Below are positions 1 through 9,077 of a DNA stretch of 64,000 nt, piece after piece. The stretch covers positions 124,001 through 188,000 of the forward strand of contig NZ_JAKKFH010000063.1 in assembly GCF_022230925.1 (NCBI RefSeq), written 5' to 3'. This DNA is from Micromonospora alfalfae (GTDB lineage Bacteria > Actinomycetota > Actinomycetes > Mycobacteriales > Micromonosporaceae). The translations under genes and the position numbers were made by a program. The notes beneath the pieces were generated by a model. That model had not been told where the DNA came from. It saw only the letters and a program-made list of their open reading frames with translations, and searched no databases. Positions within the stretch are counted from its first letter, which is position 1, and each line of letters begins with the position of its first letter.

Positions 1-347
1 GGGAACGACCAGTCGCCCGGCGGTGGGCAGACGCCCGCGATGATCTCCCGACCGATCGTCCGGCAGGGGCGATCCTCGTCCACCACGGTCTTGAGGAACT
101 CGCTGCCCACGTACGCCAGAACGGTCGGCACCGGCGCGATCAGGGCGAGTGCCCGGTCGTGCGGGCCGCCGGACCGGCGGCTCAGCGCGGCCATCACCAG
201 CAGCGCGCCGAGTAGCAGGATCACCCCCTCGGTGGCGTGTCCGACGAACCACTGCACCGGCTCTGGGCTGCCGGCGGCGGCGTCGACGACGTCGCTGTAC
301 CACTCGGCGCTGATCTCCGGAACGTCAATGCTGCCGTTGTCGACCAT
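1..347 (-). CDS. PAP2-superfamily phosphatase, 3' end cut by window edge
   Basis: The reverse strand is open from an ATG at 347 to the window edge, giving about 115 residues of an incomplete protein. A hydrophobic segment follows the first 30 residues. Near the edge the translation reads DEDRPC and then CPPPGDWSFP, which matches the K-x6-RP and PSGH-type phosphatase motif region of PAP2 enzymes; the catalytic histidines would lie outside the window. The likely role is membrane phosphatase activity on lipid phosphates such as undecaprenyl pyrophosphate. It is transcribed divergently from the GH65 gene. The family assignment rests on these motifs only. Confidence 0.75.
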   Translation of the reverse strand, partial: MVDNGSIDVPEISAEWYSDVVDAAAGSPEPVQWFVGHATEGVILLLGALLVMAALSRRSGGPHDRALALIAPVPTVLAYVGSEFLKTVVDEDRPCRTIGREIIAGVCPPPGDWSF

Positions 348-517
348 GCATCACCTCACTTCACGTTCATACCCTGTTCACCTTGGGGACACCCTAGGAA
401 CGCGCCAGAGGGCATCGCTGCTGTCGAAGGTCAGGTGGTCTGTCAGACCTTCGTCCAGGATTCGCACAGCGGGCTCTGATTGGCTGTCCCAGGACGTGGA
501 CATCGACAGGAGGCCTT

Positions 518-2917
518 GTGCAGACCGGTTCGGCCACCGATCAACAGCACTCCACCACCGCTACGGCGGACGACGAGACCTGGCGGATCCGGCGCACGGC
601 GGCCGACGTGGACCGACTCGGCGAGACCGAGTCGATCTTCGCGTTGGGCAACGGGTGGATCGGCTGGCGTGGGGTGCTCGACGAGGGTGCTCCGTGCGGA
701 ATGCCAGGCAGTTACGTCAGTGGCTTCCACGAGCGGCGTGAGCTGAGCTATCCCGAGGAGGGGTACGCGTTTCCGCAGGCCAGCGACACAGTCATCAGCG
801 CACCGAACGCCGCACTGATCCGGCTCTGGGTCGACGACGAGCCGCTGGATCTCCGGACCGGGACGCTGCGCAGCCATGAACGGGTGCTCGACCTGCGTAC
901 CGGCGTGCTGCGCCGGGAGACCGAGTGGATTTCACCGGCCGGGCGGGGCGTCCGCATCCGCAGCACCCGGTTGGTGTCCCTGCCGCGTCGCCCGGTGGCC
1001 GCCGTCCGGTACGAGGTCGAGCCGTTGGACACCGCCGTCGAGCTGCGGGTCTGCTCGGACCTGCTGGCCAACGAGAAGGTGCCGCAGCGTTCGGACGACC
1101 CTCGGGCCGCCTCGGTGCCCACCGACCCGCTGACCGCCGAGACGTACCGTGCGACAGGCCTCGACGGCGTGCTGGTGCACCGCACCGAGCGCAGCGGCCA
1201 GCGCGTCGCTGTCGCGGTCAGTCACCTGCTGGAGGGCCCGGGCACTGTGACGACCAGCGGTGACTGCACGCCCGACCGGGTACGGCTGACCGTGGCGGGT
1301 CGCCTGCACCCGGGGGAGCGGTTGCGGCTGACGAAGTTCGCCGCCTACGAGTGGGCGACTCTCGACGCGACGCCCGCCGACGAGTTGGCAGCCCTGGTCG
1401 CCGCCGAGGCGGACGCGGCGCGCGCGGACGGCTTCGACGCCCTGCTCACCGACCAGCGCGCCGCACTGGACGCGGCGTGGCAGGTCGCCGACGTGCGGCT
1501 CGACGGCGATCCGGAGCTTCAGCAGGCAGTCCGGTTCGCGATGTTCCACCTGATCCAGGCCGGTCGCCCGGACTCCGACCGGACCATCTCGGCCAAGGGG
1601 TTGACCGGCAACGGCTACGACGGGCACGTCCTCTGGGACACCGAGAGTTACGTCCTTCCGGTACTCACCTACCTGGCCCCGGCGGTGGCCCGCTCGGCGT
1701 TGAGGTGGCGGCACGCTCACCTGCCCGAGGCGCGGGAGCGGGCGGCCGAACTGCGGTTGAGCGGCGCGACCTTCCCGTGGCGCACCATCGGCGGCCGGGA
1801 ATGCTCCGGCTACTGGCCGGCGGGCACCGCGGCGCTGCACGTCAACGCCGACATCGCCGACGCGGTGTTGCGCTACGTGGCGGCCACCGACGACCAGCTG
1901 TTCCTGGCCGAGGCGGGTCTGGAACTGCTGGTGGAGACCGCCCGGCTCTGGCACGGCTTCGGCCACTGGTCGGACGAGGGCGACTTCCACCTGCACGGGG
2001 TGACCGGCCCGGACGAGTACGCGGCACTGGTCGACGACAACGTTTTCACCAACCTGATGGCGAAGCGCAATCTGCGCGGCGCGGCGGACGCCGCCGAGGG
2101 ACATCCCGAGCTGGCCGGCCGGCTCGGCGTGGACCGTGACGAGGTGGCGGGCTGGCGGGCTGCCGCCAACGCGATGGCCGTCCCCTACGACAGTGAGCGC
2201 GGGGTGCACCAGCAGGCCGCCGGCTTCACCGAACAGCCCGAGTGGGAGTTCGCGAACACCGGTGACGACGACTACCCGCTGCTGCTGCACTTCCCGTACC
2301 TGGAGCTGTACCGCAAGCAGGTGGTGAAGCAGGCCGATCTGGTGCTGGCCATGCAGCTCTGCCCCGGTGAGTTCACCGCCGACGAGAAGGCCCGCAACCT
2401 GGCCTACTACCAGGCTCGGACGGTCCGCGACTCGTCGCTGTCGGCGGCCCCGCAGGCCGTGCTGGCCGCCGAGGTCGGGCACCTGGATCTGGCGTACGAC
2501 CTGTTCGCCGAGTCGGTCCTTCAGGACCTGGCCGACCTGGGCGACAAGACCGCCGACGGGCTGCACCTGGCCTCGCTGGCCGGCGCGTGGCTGGCGCTGG
2601 TGCAGGGCTTCGGTGGGCTGCGCGACGACCGGGAGGTGCTCTCCTTCGACCCCCGGCTGCCGGGCCGGATCGACCGGCTGGCGTTCAGCCTGCGCTGGCG
2701 CGGTCACCGGTTGCGGGTCACGTTGACTCCGGCCGAGGCCCGCTACGAGCTGCCCGACGCCGCCGCGGATGCCGAGGTCGAGCTGTGGCACCACGGCGAG
2801 TCGCTGCGGCTCACCGGTGCCGAACCGGTCAGCCGGCCGATGCCGCCGGTGCCCGACCCCGGCCCGGAGCCGCCCTCCCCGCCCGGCCGCCGCCCCACCC
2901 GCCGCTCAGCCGACTGA
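518..2917 (+). CDS. Glycoside hydrolase family 65 protein (maltose/kojibiose/trehalose phosphorylase-like)
   Basis: This 799-residue protein has the GH65 architecture: an N-terminal beta-sandwich (about 20-290), a linker, an alpha/alpha-barrel catalytic domain (about 330-690) and a small C-terminal beta domain. The signature GVTGPDEYAALVDDN carries the expected general acid, Glu500. The WDTES motif near residue 370 and the KQADLVLAM segment are also typical of the family. GH65 enzymes phosphorolyse or hydrolyse alpha-glucosidic disaccharides in the cytoplasm; substrate cannot be read from the sequence. GTG at 518 is preceded by AGGAGG at 508-513. The C-terminal tail is proline-rich and probably disordered. 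Confidence 0.9.
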   Translation: MQTGSATDQQHSTTATADDETWRIRRTAADVDRLGETESIFALGNGWIGWRGVLDEGAPCGMPGSYVSGFHERRELSYPEEGYAFPQASDTVISAPNAALIRLWVDDEPLDLRTGTLRSHERVLDLRTGVLRRETEWISPAGRGVRIRSTRLVSLPRRPVAAVRYEVEPLDTAVELRVCSDLLANEKVPQRSDDPRAASVPTDPLTAETYRATGLDGVLVHRTERSGQRVAVAVSHLLEGPGTVTTSGDCTPDRVRLTVAGRLHPGERLRLTKFAAYEWATLDATPADELAALVAAEADAARADGFDALLTDQRAALDAAWQVADVRLDGDPELQQAVRFAMFHLIQAGRPDSDRTISAKGLTGNGYDGHVLWDTESYVLPVLTYLAPAVARSALRWRHAHLPEARERAAELRLSGATFPWRTIGGRECSGYWPAGTAALHVNADIADAVLRYVAATDDQLFLAEAGLELLVETARLWHGFGHWSDEGDFHLHGVTGPDEYAALVDDNVFTNLMAKRNLRGAADAAEGHPELAGRLGVDRDEVAGWRAAANAMAVPYDSERGVHQQAAGFTEQPEWEFANTGDDDYPLLLHFPYLELYRKQVVKQADLVLAMQLCPGEFTADEKARNLAYYQARTVRDSSLSAAPQAVLAAEVGHLDLAYDLFAESVLQDLADLGDKTADGLHLASLAGAWLALVQGFGGLRDDREVLSFDPRLPGRIDRLAFSLRWRGHRLRVTLTPAEARYELPDAAADAEVELWHHGESLRLTGAEPVSRPMPPVPDPGPEPPSPPGRRPTRRSAD

Positions 2918-2918
2918 G

Positions 2919-3001
2919 CCGCCCCGACCGGCCGCAGCGTCGGCTCCGGCCCGCCACGGCTTCGTCCCAGGTCGGCGCGGCGTTGGCTCAGGTCGGGGCG
3001 G
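2919..3001. terminator. Possible bidirectional terminator hairpin between convergent genes
   Basis: An 11-bp perfect inverted repeat (CCGCCCCGACC at 2919-2929, its complement at 2991-3001) lies immediately after the GH65 stop. The right arm falls in the last codons of the convergent gene. The loop is long (61 nt) and there is no T-tract, so the terminator role is a guess based on position. Confidence 0.25.
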
Positions 3002-3452
3002 GACCGCCGGTCATCCGCTCGCGGACGGCCTCCAGCGCCTCGAAGGCGTACGCCCAGTTGTGGCATTTGAAGCTGCGCAGACCGTCGATGGCTGTGTGAC
3101 AGTCGGAGCAGCGCACCCCGGCGATGGCATCCGGGATCTCGGTGTTGACGTACTTGCGCTCGCCCAGGATGACCGTGGCGATCATGGCCTTGTCGTGCAG
3201 GCCGGAGAGCGCCGACGAGACGATGTCGTACCAGGTGATCCGCCGACGGCACTTCGGGCAGTCGGGTTCGTCGCCGCTGACCCAGAGCGGGGCGCCGATG
3301 CTGCGCGCCGGCATGCCGAGCAGTTTCTCCAGCCGCCGGACGTCCGACTCGGGGGTGGTCCAGCGGTGTCGGCCGGGCAGTGATGCGGGCGAGTCGTACA
3401 CGGCGCGGAACAGGTCGTGGTCGACCTGCACTGTCTCGCGCTGAGCGGTCAT
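2988..3452 (-). CDS. Conserved hypothetical protein with two CxxC zinc-type motifs
   Basis: This encodes 154 residues from ATG 3452, which has a strong GAGGAGG Shine-Dalgarno just upstream; a longer frame to 3527 lacks such a site. The protein contains CPKC and CSDC pairs about 45 residues apart and a further CHNW, suggesting a small zinc-ribbon or haem-like metal site. No signal peptide or membrane segment is seen. I do not recognise the family. It converges on the GH65 gene. Confidence 0.65.
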   Translation of the reverse strand: MTAQRETVQVDHDLFRAVYDSPASLPGRHRWTTPESDVRRLEKLLGMPARSIGAPLWVSGDEPDCPKCRRRITWYDIVSSALSGLHDKAMIATVILGERKYVNTEIPDAIAGVRCSDCHTAIDGLRSFKCHNWAYAFEALEAVRERMTGGPAPT

Positions 3453-3639
3453 CGGCGTCCCTCCTCGTTGAGTCGGTGCCCCCACCGTGGCCAGTGGTGA
3501 CCATGGGCGCAGCCGGATCAACGACACGAGGGGTCAGCGGGTCGTCGCCGCGGTCCGCCGCTGACAGCGCTTTCGCCTCCGGTGGACGGTCTCGGGTGGT
3601 ACGACGGACGCAGGGCGTGCGCCAGCGGGAGGAGCGCCG

Positions 3640-4800
3640 ATGGCGAACAGACCCGAGCGGCTGCTGCGGGGCGGCGACTCGCCGCTGAGCGCGTCGTTCC
3701 TGGAGCTGTTCTTCGATCTGGCGTTCGTGCTCGCGCTCAGTCAGCTGGCCGCCCACCTGTTGCACGACCTCAGCATGGTCGGCGCGCTGCACACCGCCCT
3801 GCTGTTGGCGGGGGTCTGGTGGATCTGGGTGCCCACCACCTGGTTCGCCGACTGGTACGACCCGGAGAGCCCGGCGGTGCGGTGGCTGCTGGTGGGCGCC
3901 GCGCTGGGCGCCCTGCTGGCCGGGGTGGCGATCCCGCAGGCCTTGGACGGGCGGGGGCTGCTCTTCGCCGGCGCGTACGTCTCGGTGCACATCGCCCGGG
4001 GCGTGGTCACCGCCGTCGGGCTGCGCGGTCATCCGCGGCAGATCCGGACGCTGCGGATCCTGTGCTGGTTCAGCGTCTCGGCCGTACCGTGGCTCGCCGG
4101 CGGGTTGCTGCCGCAGTGGCGGGTGCCGCTGTGGCTGCTCGCCCTCGCCCTCGACCTCATCGGTCCCCGGCTCGGCTGGCCCACGCCGGGGATGGGCCGG
4201 ACCAGACGGGAGGAGCTGCACCTCGCCGGTGAGCATTTCGCCGAGCGGTACCAGCAGATCATGATCATTGCGCTCGGCGAACTCGTTCTGGTCGCTGGCC
4301 TGTCGTACGCCGGCACCGACCTCCACTTCCCACAGACCGTCGCGTTTCTGCTGGTCTTCACCATCGCTGTGCTGATCGGTCTGCTCTATGTCACGCCCGC
4401 CGGCCAGCGCCTCGGCCCGGCCATCGAGCGCGCCGACCCGGCCCGGCTCGGCGTGATCACCGGCTACCTGCACCTGGTGATGATCGCCGGGTTGGTGGTC
4501 ACCGCCGTCGGCGCCGAGTTGAGCATCGCCCACCCCCTGCGGACCGGTGACACGACAGCCGTCGTGGTCATTCTGAGCGGCCCGACGCTGTTCCTCGTCG
4601 GGCGGATCCTCTTCTCGGCGGCGATCCACCGGCGACTCTCCTGGCCCCGGGTCGCCGCCCTGTTCGTGCTGGCCGGTGCGGCGGCCGTGCTGCGGTTGCC
4701 GCTGTTGGCGGTCAGCGCGGTCGCCACCGGGGTGGCGCTCGCGGTGGTCGTCCTGGATCACGCCGGCATCGGTTCCTACCGCCACCGATCTGGTGCGTAG
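3640..4800 (+). CDS. Low temperature requirement protein A (LtrA) family membrane protein
   Basis: The 386-residue protein is almost entirely hydrophobic, with about ten to eleven membrane helices. The N-terminal SFLELFFDLAFV is the LtrA signature, and the mid-protein HFAERYQQIMIIALGE is its second conserved block. LtrA proteins are polytopic membrane proteins of unclear biochemical role, named from a Listeria low-temperature phenotype. The start at 3640 has GGAGGAGCGCC directly upstream. It ends 27 nt before the MarR-GNAT gene, whose operator lies between them. Confidence 0.88.
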   Translation: MANRPERLLRGGDSPLSASFLELFFDLAFVLALSQLAAHLLHDLSMVGALHTALLLAGVWWIWVPTTWFADWYDPESPAVRWLLVGAALGALLAGVAIPQALDGRGLLFAGAYVSVHIARGVVTAVGLRGHPRQIRTLRILCWFSVSAVPWLAGGLLPQWRVPLWLLALALDLIGPRLGWPTPGMGRTRREELHLAGEHFAERYQQIMIIALGELVLVAGLSYAGTDLHFPQTVAFLLVFTIAVLIGLLYVTPAGQRLGPAIERADPARLGVITGYLHLVMIAGLVVTAVGAELSIAHPLRTGDTTAVVVILSGPTLFLVGRILFSAAIHRRLSWPRVAALFVLAGAAAVLRLPLLAVSAVATGVALAVVVLDHAGIGSYRHRSGA

Positions 4801-4808
4801 CCAATAAG

Positions 4809-4824
4809 CCTGACTAAAGTCAGG
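4809..4824. promoter_or_regulatory. Palindromic operator of the MarR-GNAT gene
   Basis: CCTGACTAAAGTCAGG is a perfect palindrome with 7-bp arms and a 2-nt centre. It ends 3 nt before the ATG of the MarR-GNAT gene at 4828. MarR-family proteins bind palindromes of this size, so autoregulation by the downstream gene product is likely. The closeness to the start suggests a leaderless or very short leader transcript. Confidence 0.7.
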
Positions 4825-4827
4825 TAT

Positions 4828-5724
4828 ATGGACTCGGCCCTCATCGCCGCCGTGCGGCGGTTCAACAGGACTGTCACCCAACGGGTGGGTGCGCTCGACG
4901 ACGAGTACATGGCCCAGGGACGCCCGCTGGGGCAGGCACGGCTGCTCTGGGAGATCGGCCCCGCCGGTGCCGAGGTCGCCGCGCTGCGGGCCCGGCTCGG
5001 CCTGGACTCCGGACACCTCAGCCGGCTCCTGCGCGCCCTGGAGAACGACGGCCTCATCGCCGTCGGACCGGCCGACCAGACCGGCGGCGACGGCCGGGTC
5101 CGCGTCGCCACCCTCACCGACGCCGGCCGGACCCAGTGGGCCGACCTCGACCAGCGGTCGGACGATCTCGCCGCCTCGATCCTCGAACCACTCACCGAAC
5201 ACGGTCGCGAACGACTCGTCACCGCCATGGCCGATGTCGAACGGCTGCTCGTCGGCTCGATGGTCGTCATCGAGCCGTGCCCGCCGAGTGACAGGCGAGC
5301 CCGCGCGTGCCTGCGGGGCTACGCCCGCGACATCGCTCGACGATTCGACGACGGCTTCGACCCCGCACTGAGCAACCCGGTCCACGACGACGCGCTCGTC
5401 CCGCCCAACGGGGTGCTCCTGCTCGCCACGCTGAACGGCGAACCGATCGGCTGCGGGGCTGTCAAACTCCACCCCGACGCGCCCGCCGAGATCAAACGCG
5501 TGTGGGTGGCCGACACCGTACGCGGGCTCGGCGTCGGGCGGCGGCTGCTGGGTGAGCTGGAACGGTACGCCGCCGAGCGCGGCGCGACAGCGGTCCGGTT
5601 GGACACCAACCGCAACCTCACCGAGGCGATCGCCCTGTACCGGGCGACCGGTTACCGGGAGATCGAGGCGTACAACACCGAGCGCTACGCCCACCACTGG
5701 TTCGAGAAGCAGCTCAGGCAGTGA
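4828..5724 (+). CDS. MarR-type regulator fused to GNAT N-acetyltransferase
   Basis: In this 298-residue fusion, residues 1-150 form a MarR winged-helix domain (QARLLWEIG, LDSGHLSRLLRALENDGLI, GRVRVATLTDAG). Residues 155-298 form a GNAT fold with the acetyl-CoA loop VRGLGVGRRLLGELE and the helix following it. Such bifunctional proteins are common in actinobacteria and probably couple ligand acetylation with DNA binding, though the substrate is unknown. The ATG at 4828 follows a perfect palindrome, pointing to autoregulation. Confidence 0.88.
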   Translation: MDSALIAAVRRFNRTVTQRVGALDDEYMAQGRPLGQARLLWEIGPAGAEVAALRARLGLDSGHLSRLLRALENDGLIAVGPADQTGGDGRVRVATLTDAGRTQWADLDQRSDDLAASILEPLTEHGRERLVTAMADVERLLVGSMVVIEPCPPSDRRARACLRGYARDIARRFDDGFDPALSNPVHDDALVPPNGVLLLATLNGEPIGCGAVKLHPDAPAEIKRVWVADTVRGLGVGRRLLGELERYAAERGATAVRLDTNRNLTEAIALYRATGYREIEAYNTERYAHHWFEKQLRQ

Positions 5725-5854
5725 CGGCCTTGGCTGCCACGCCCTACGCTGCCAGCCATGCCGCCCACCGCACGTCATCAAAGTCACGACACCCGACGTC
5801 GACGGCCAGCCGTGCGCCGCGTACCGGTAGACCCGGGCGGCTCCCACCTCGCGG

Positions 5855-6238
5855 CTACAGCCGCTCGAAGCTCTCCATGCCGGCGAGTTTCAGCACCTCG
5901 GTCCGGGTCGCCGGGCATTCCTTGCGGGTCTGGTCGTCGATCTCACGGCCGTTGGGCACCGGGCCCTGCTTCTCGTACCAGGAATAGAGGTTCACTGTCA
6001 GGTTCGCCATTGCGCCCGTTTCGGACCCGATCCCCTTGAGCGTCGGCACCTGGCCGTCCAGGTAGTTGCACACTTCCTTCGCCGACACCGGGGAGCCGCC
6101 GGCCGGAGCGGATCCGGCCGCGCTGGTCGATCCTGTCGTGTCTGGCGCCGCAGCGGGCTGGGGCGCCTCGGCCTCGGTGCACGCCGTCAGGGCGAGTACG
6201 AGGCAGAGGGCCGGTGCGAGCGGTCGGAACGTACTCAT
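5855..6238 (-). CDS. Small putative lipoprotein
   Basis: This encodes 127 residues with an N-terminal signal sequence and lipobox (ALTAC, with Cys20 as the lipidation site). An Ala/Pro/Ser-rich linker follows, then a small extracytoplasmic domain with two cysteines (VCNYL and KECPAT) that could form a disulfide. I do not recognise the domain. The ATG overlaps the stop of the methyltransferase gene by 4 nt, so it is the last gene of that operon. Confidence 0.7.
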   Translation of the reverse strand: MSTFRPLAPALCLVLALTACTEAEAPQPAAAPDTTGSTSAAGSAPAGGSPVSAKEVCNYLDGQVPTLKGIGSETGAMANLTVNLYSWYEKQGPVPNGREIDDQTRKECPATRTEVLKLAGMESFERL

Positions 6239-7137
6239 TGGATCTTGTCCTCACGGGGTTCGTGGTGGGTAGGGGTTCCGGCGGCGTTCGCGGTGACGAG
6301 CCAGAGACCGGTGGGCAGCCGGTAGCCGACGCCAGGCTCCCGGAACCGGCCGAGCAGTCGGGTGACCCCCGCCCGGGCCGAAGCCTGACCAGCCGGCGAA
6401 GCCGTCCGGTACGCGGCACCGGCCGGGCCGACCTCGATAAGCCATTCGGCCACCGCGTCGGCGTCGTCCGGAGTTTCCACTGCGACATCGCACGGTGTGA
6501 TCGTGACGGCGGTGAAGCCGGCGGTGCTGAGGATCCGGGCGACCCGCGCCGGGTCGGCGAACGCGAACGGACCGGCCTCGTCACCGACCGGCAACGGTGG
6601 TAACGGTCCGAGATGCGGTGCGGCGCCGAGCATCGCCGCGGACAGCCACGGGTTGACGCCGCTGTCGCGGAAGACAGTCGCGGCGAGGCGCCCTCCCGGG
6701 CGCAGTGATCGCCGGATCGTGCGGCAGCCGGCAACCGGGTCCGCCAACAACATCAGGGTCATTCGTGAGAACGCCGCGTCGAACGGGGCACCAGGCACGA
6801 CATCGAGAGTCTCGATGTCGGCCACGTGGAACTGGATGCCCGGGTATCCGTCGGTGGGGAACCGGCGTTGAGCGGCGGTCACCATCGTCTCGTCGATGTC
6901 GACACCGATCGCCGCGCCGGTCCCGCCGACTGCGGCGGCGATCTCGGCCGTGGTGCCGCCGCAGCCGCAGCCCACATCGAGGATTCGTTCGGCGGGTCGT
7001 GCGGCCAATCGATCCATGGCCGCCGCGCCCAGCGGTCGACCGGTCTCGTCCTGCCGATCGGCGTGGCGAATCCAGCCAGGTGCCGCTCCCGCCCAGAAAG
7101 CGGCGCCGCGGGCCCGCAGGCTGGCGGTGTCGGTCAT
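6235..7137 (-). CDS. SAM-dependent class I methyltransferase
   Basis: The 300-residue cytoplasmic protein has a Rossmann methyltransferase core. Motif I is ILDVGCGCGGTT near residue 54, the acidic end of beta-2 is IGVDID, and motif III is SLRPGGRLAATVF. It resembles UbiE/Methyltransf_25 proteins acting on small molecules; the substrate is unknown. It is translationally coupled on both sides: TGATG with the upstream gene and a 4-nt overlap with the lipoprotein gene. Confidence 0.82.
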   Translation of the reverse strand: MTDTASLRARGAAFWAGAAPGWIRHADRQDETGRPLGAAAMDRLAARPAERILDVGCGCGGTTAEIAAAVGGTGAAIGVDIDETMVTAAQRRFPTDGYPGIQFHVADIETLDVVPGAPFDAAFSRMTLMLLADPVAGCRTIRRSLRPGGRLAATVFRDSGVNPWLSAAMLGAAPHLGPLPPLPVGDEAGPFAFADPARVARILSTAGFTAVTITPCDVAVETPDDADAVAEWLIEVGPAGAAYRTASPAGQASARAGVTRLLGRFREPGVGYRLPTGLWLVTANAAGTPTHHEPREDKIQ

Positions 7138-7430
7138 CAGAACGGCATCTCGGTGCCGTCGACGCTCATCGAGCGGAAGTGAGCCGCCTTCGTCGGGTCG
7201 AAGCCGTCCTCCTGTGCCGCCAAGCCGGCAGCCCGGACCAGCCGTTCGGACTGGAACCGGCGGAATGCCGCTTCGTCCTGCCAGACGTTGATGATCCGCC
7301 AGCCGTCCTCTGTCGGCCCGGCGACATGGGCGAGGAGGCCCGGCGGTCGGTCCGGTCCGAGGTGTCGTTCCACCTGCCGGTATTCCGCCTCGCTGACGCC
7401 GGGCATCTCCTGCAACACACCGAACGGCAT
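7137..7430 (-). CDS. Small dimeric alpha/beta-barrel-like protein
   Basis: ATG at 7430 is preferred over the longer frame to 7466 because GAGAGGGGAC sits just upstream and the longer version would run through the operator. The 97-residue product has the pattern of antibiotic-biosynthesis-monooxygenase-like barrels (GWRIINVWQDEAAFRRFQ). It probably binds or oxidises a small molecule, but no catalytic residues can be assigned. It is the first gene of the TetR-flanked operon. Confidence 0.65.
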   Translation of the reverse strand: MPFGVLQEMPGVSEAEYRQVERHLGPDRPPGLLAHVAGPTEDGWRIINVWQDEAAFRRFQSERLVRAAGLAAQEDGFDPTKAAHFRSMSVDGTEMPF

Positions 7431-7444
7431 GGCCGTCCCCTCTC

Positions 7445-7471
7445 GATAGAGTGAGCCTCTATCCAATAGAG
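7445..7471. promoter_or_regulatory. TetR-type operator in divergent promoter region
   Basis: Three half-sites alternate in orientation: GATAGAG (7445-7451), CTCTATC (7457-7463) and ATAGAG (7466-7471). The first and second form a perfect 7-bp inverted repeat with a 5-nt spacer, and the second and third a 6-bp repeat with a 3-nt spacer. The cluster lies between the divergent starts of the small barrel gene and the TetR gene, so control of both by the TetR protein is likely. Confidence 0.65.
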
Positions 7472-7486
7472 CACTACACTTGAGAG

Positions 7487-8131
7487 GTGGTTGTCAAGAG
7501 ACGTTATGACTCTTCCCGCCGGCAGGAGCAGGCCCGACAGACCCGGCGAGCCATCCTCGAAGCGGCTGGTCGGCTGTTCGTCGACCCGGGCTACGCGGCC
7601 ACACCGCTGACCGCCGTCGCTGTGGAAGCCGGCGTCGCGGTCCAGACCCTGTACGCGGTGTTCGGCAGCAAGCGGCAACTGCTCTCCCAACTGGTCGACG
7701 TCACCCTGGCCGGCGACGACGAACCGGTGGCCCTGCCGGACCGTCCCTTCGTCGCCGAGATCCGCGCACTCACCGACCCTCGGGCCAAGCTCGCCCGCTA
7801 CGCCCGCCACCTGGCCGAGGTCAACGCCCGGCAGGCCCAGGTGATGCTCGCGCTGGCCGGCGCGGCCACGGCCGATCCGGACGTCGCCGAGATCTGGCGC
7901 AAGAACGTCGACGACCGCCGCCGGGGCATGGCCATGTTCGCCGCCGAACTCGTCGGCACGGGAGGCGTACGCCCCGATCTGGGCGCCGATCAGGTGGCCG
8001 ACATCCTCTGGTTGGCCCAGGACGTCCGCAACTTCGACTGGCTCGTCCGGCAACGTGGATGGGCGACTGAGCAGTACCAGCGGTGGTATGTGGACACCGT
8101 CAGCGGCGCGATCATCGCCAGCGTCAAGTAG
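7487..8131 (+). CDS. TetR/AcrR family transcriptional regulator
   Basis: The 214-residue protein has an N-terminal TetR helix-turn-helix (RRAILEAAGRLFVDPGYAAT, then VAVQTLYAVFGSK) and a helical ligand-binding C-terminus. The GTG start at 7487 has no clear Shine-Dalgarno and may be leaderless. It is divergent from the barrel-methyltransferase-lipoprotein operon, with overlapping inverted repeats between them, which fits repression of that operon and itself. Confidence 0.88.
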   Translation: MVVKRRYDSSRRQEQARQTRRAILEAAGRLFVDPGYAATPLTAVAVEAGVAVQTLYAVFGSKRQLLSQLVDVTLAGDDEPVALPDRPFVAEIRALTDPRAKLARYARHLAEVNARQAQVMLALAGAATADPDVAEIWRKNVDDRRRGMAMFAAELVGTGGVRPDLGADQVADILWLAQDVRNFDWLVRQRGWATEQYQRWYVDTVSGAIIASVK

Positions 8132-8195
8132 CGGAAGGCGCTGGTCATGGGCGTGAGGCCGAAGCTGTGGTCACCTGGTCCGCCGACGCGGCGGG

Positions 8196-9077
8196 CTATT
8201 CGACGGAGTAGAGACCCTGCGCGATGCCGGCGAACGACCGGATGAGTTCCGTCTCGCCGCCGGTACGCCAGATCAGCCCCCACCGGGCCGGCGGGGCGTC
8301 GTGGATGGGCACGTAGGCGATGTCCGGCCGCGCGTAGTAGCGGGCAGCCTGGGCGTGCACGGGCGAGACGGCTTCGCCAGTGACGAGGATCGGGATCATC
8401 TCCTGGAAGTTGGAGACCGACGGGCCGATCGGGATCAACCGTCCGCTGGGTGTGCGTACTGGCACCAGGATCTCCCGCCAGTAGTCCGGCCGGGCCCCGC
8501 CCATCACCGTCTCGTCCGCCAGGTCCTCGTAGGAGACCGATTTCCGGCCGGCCAGCCGGTGGGTCGCCCCGACGGCGAGCACTATGGGTTCGGTGTAGAT
8601 CACCGGACCGACGGTGAGGTCCGGTTCCTTGACGGGCAGCCACACGATCTGCACGTCGATGTCGCCGGCGCGCAGCCGACCGAAGGGGTCGCCGAAGTCG
8701 ACATGCCGGATCTGCACCTCGCACTCACTGTGCTCCTTGGCGAACCCGTCGAACAGCTCGCGGAAATCATGGAGGTTGACGGCGATCGACCCGACCCGCA
8801 GCACCCCGGTCTTGCCCCGGGCGGCGAGCCTGGCCCGGTCCATGCCCTCGTGCAGACCTCGGTACATGGGCTGAATGTCGTCGAAGAGCCGTTGGCCGAT
8901 CGGCGTGAGTTTCACCTGCCGGTTGTTCCGCTCGAACAGCGCTGCGCCGATCCGGCGTTCCTGCTTCTTGATCGCCTGGCTGACCCGGGCCTGGGTCACG
9001 TGCAGCCGCTCGGCGGTGCGGGTGAAGTGCAGTTCCTCCGCCAGGGTCAGAAAGATCTCGATGTCGCGGAGTTCCAT
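8196..9077 (-). CDS. LysR family transcriptional regulator
   Basis: About 293 residues from ATG 9077; a start at 9095 would add six residues. The N-terminal winged helix (MELRDIEIFLTLAEELHFTR, then VTQARVSQAIKKQERRIG) is classic LysR, followed by a periplasmic-binding-protein-like effector domain. It is divergent from the RibD-like reductase gene at 9215, its most likely target by the usual LysR arrangement. The effector is unknown. Confidence 0.87.
   Translation of the reverse strand: MELRDIEIFLTLAEELHFTRTAERLHVTQARVSQAIKKQERRIGAALFERNNRQVKLTPIGQRLFDDIQPMYRGLHEGMDRARLAARGKTGVLRVGSIAVNLHDFRELFDGFAKEHSECEVQIRHVDFGDPFGRLRAGDIDVQIVWLPVKEPDLTVGPVIYTEPIVLAVGATHRLAGRKSVSYEDLADETVMGGARPDYWREILVPVRTPSGRLIPIGPSVSNFQEMIPILVTGEAVSPVHAQAARYYARPDIAYVPIHDAPPARWGLIWRTGGETELIRSFAGIAQGLYSVE

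Noticed and set aside
932..2794. Long antisense open frame across the GH65 gene
   Set aside because: It is a high-GC shadow of a well-supported gene, with low-complexity composition and no domain.
2743..5847. 1034-codon reverse-strand frame
   Set aside because: It runs across the LtrA and MarR-GNAT genes and is rich in Gln, Arg and Gly without any recognisable domain.
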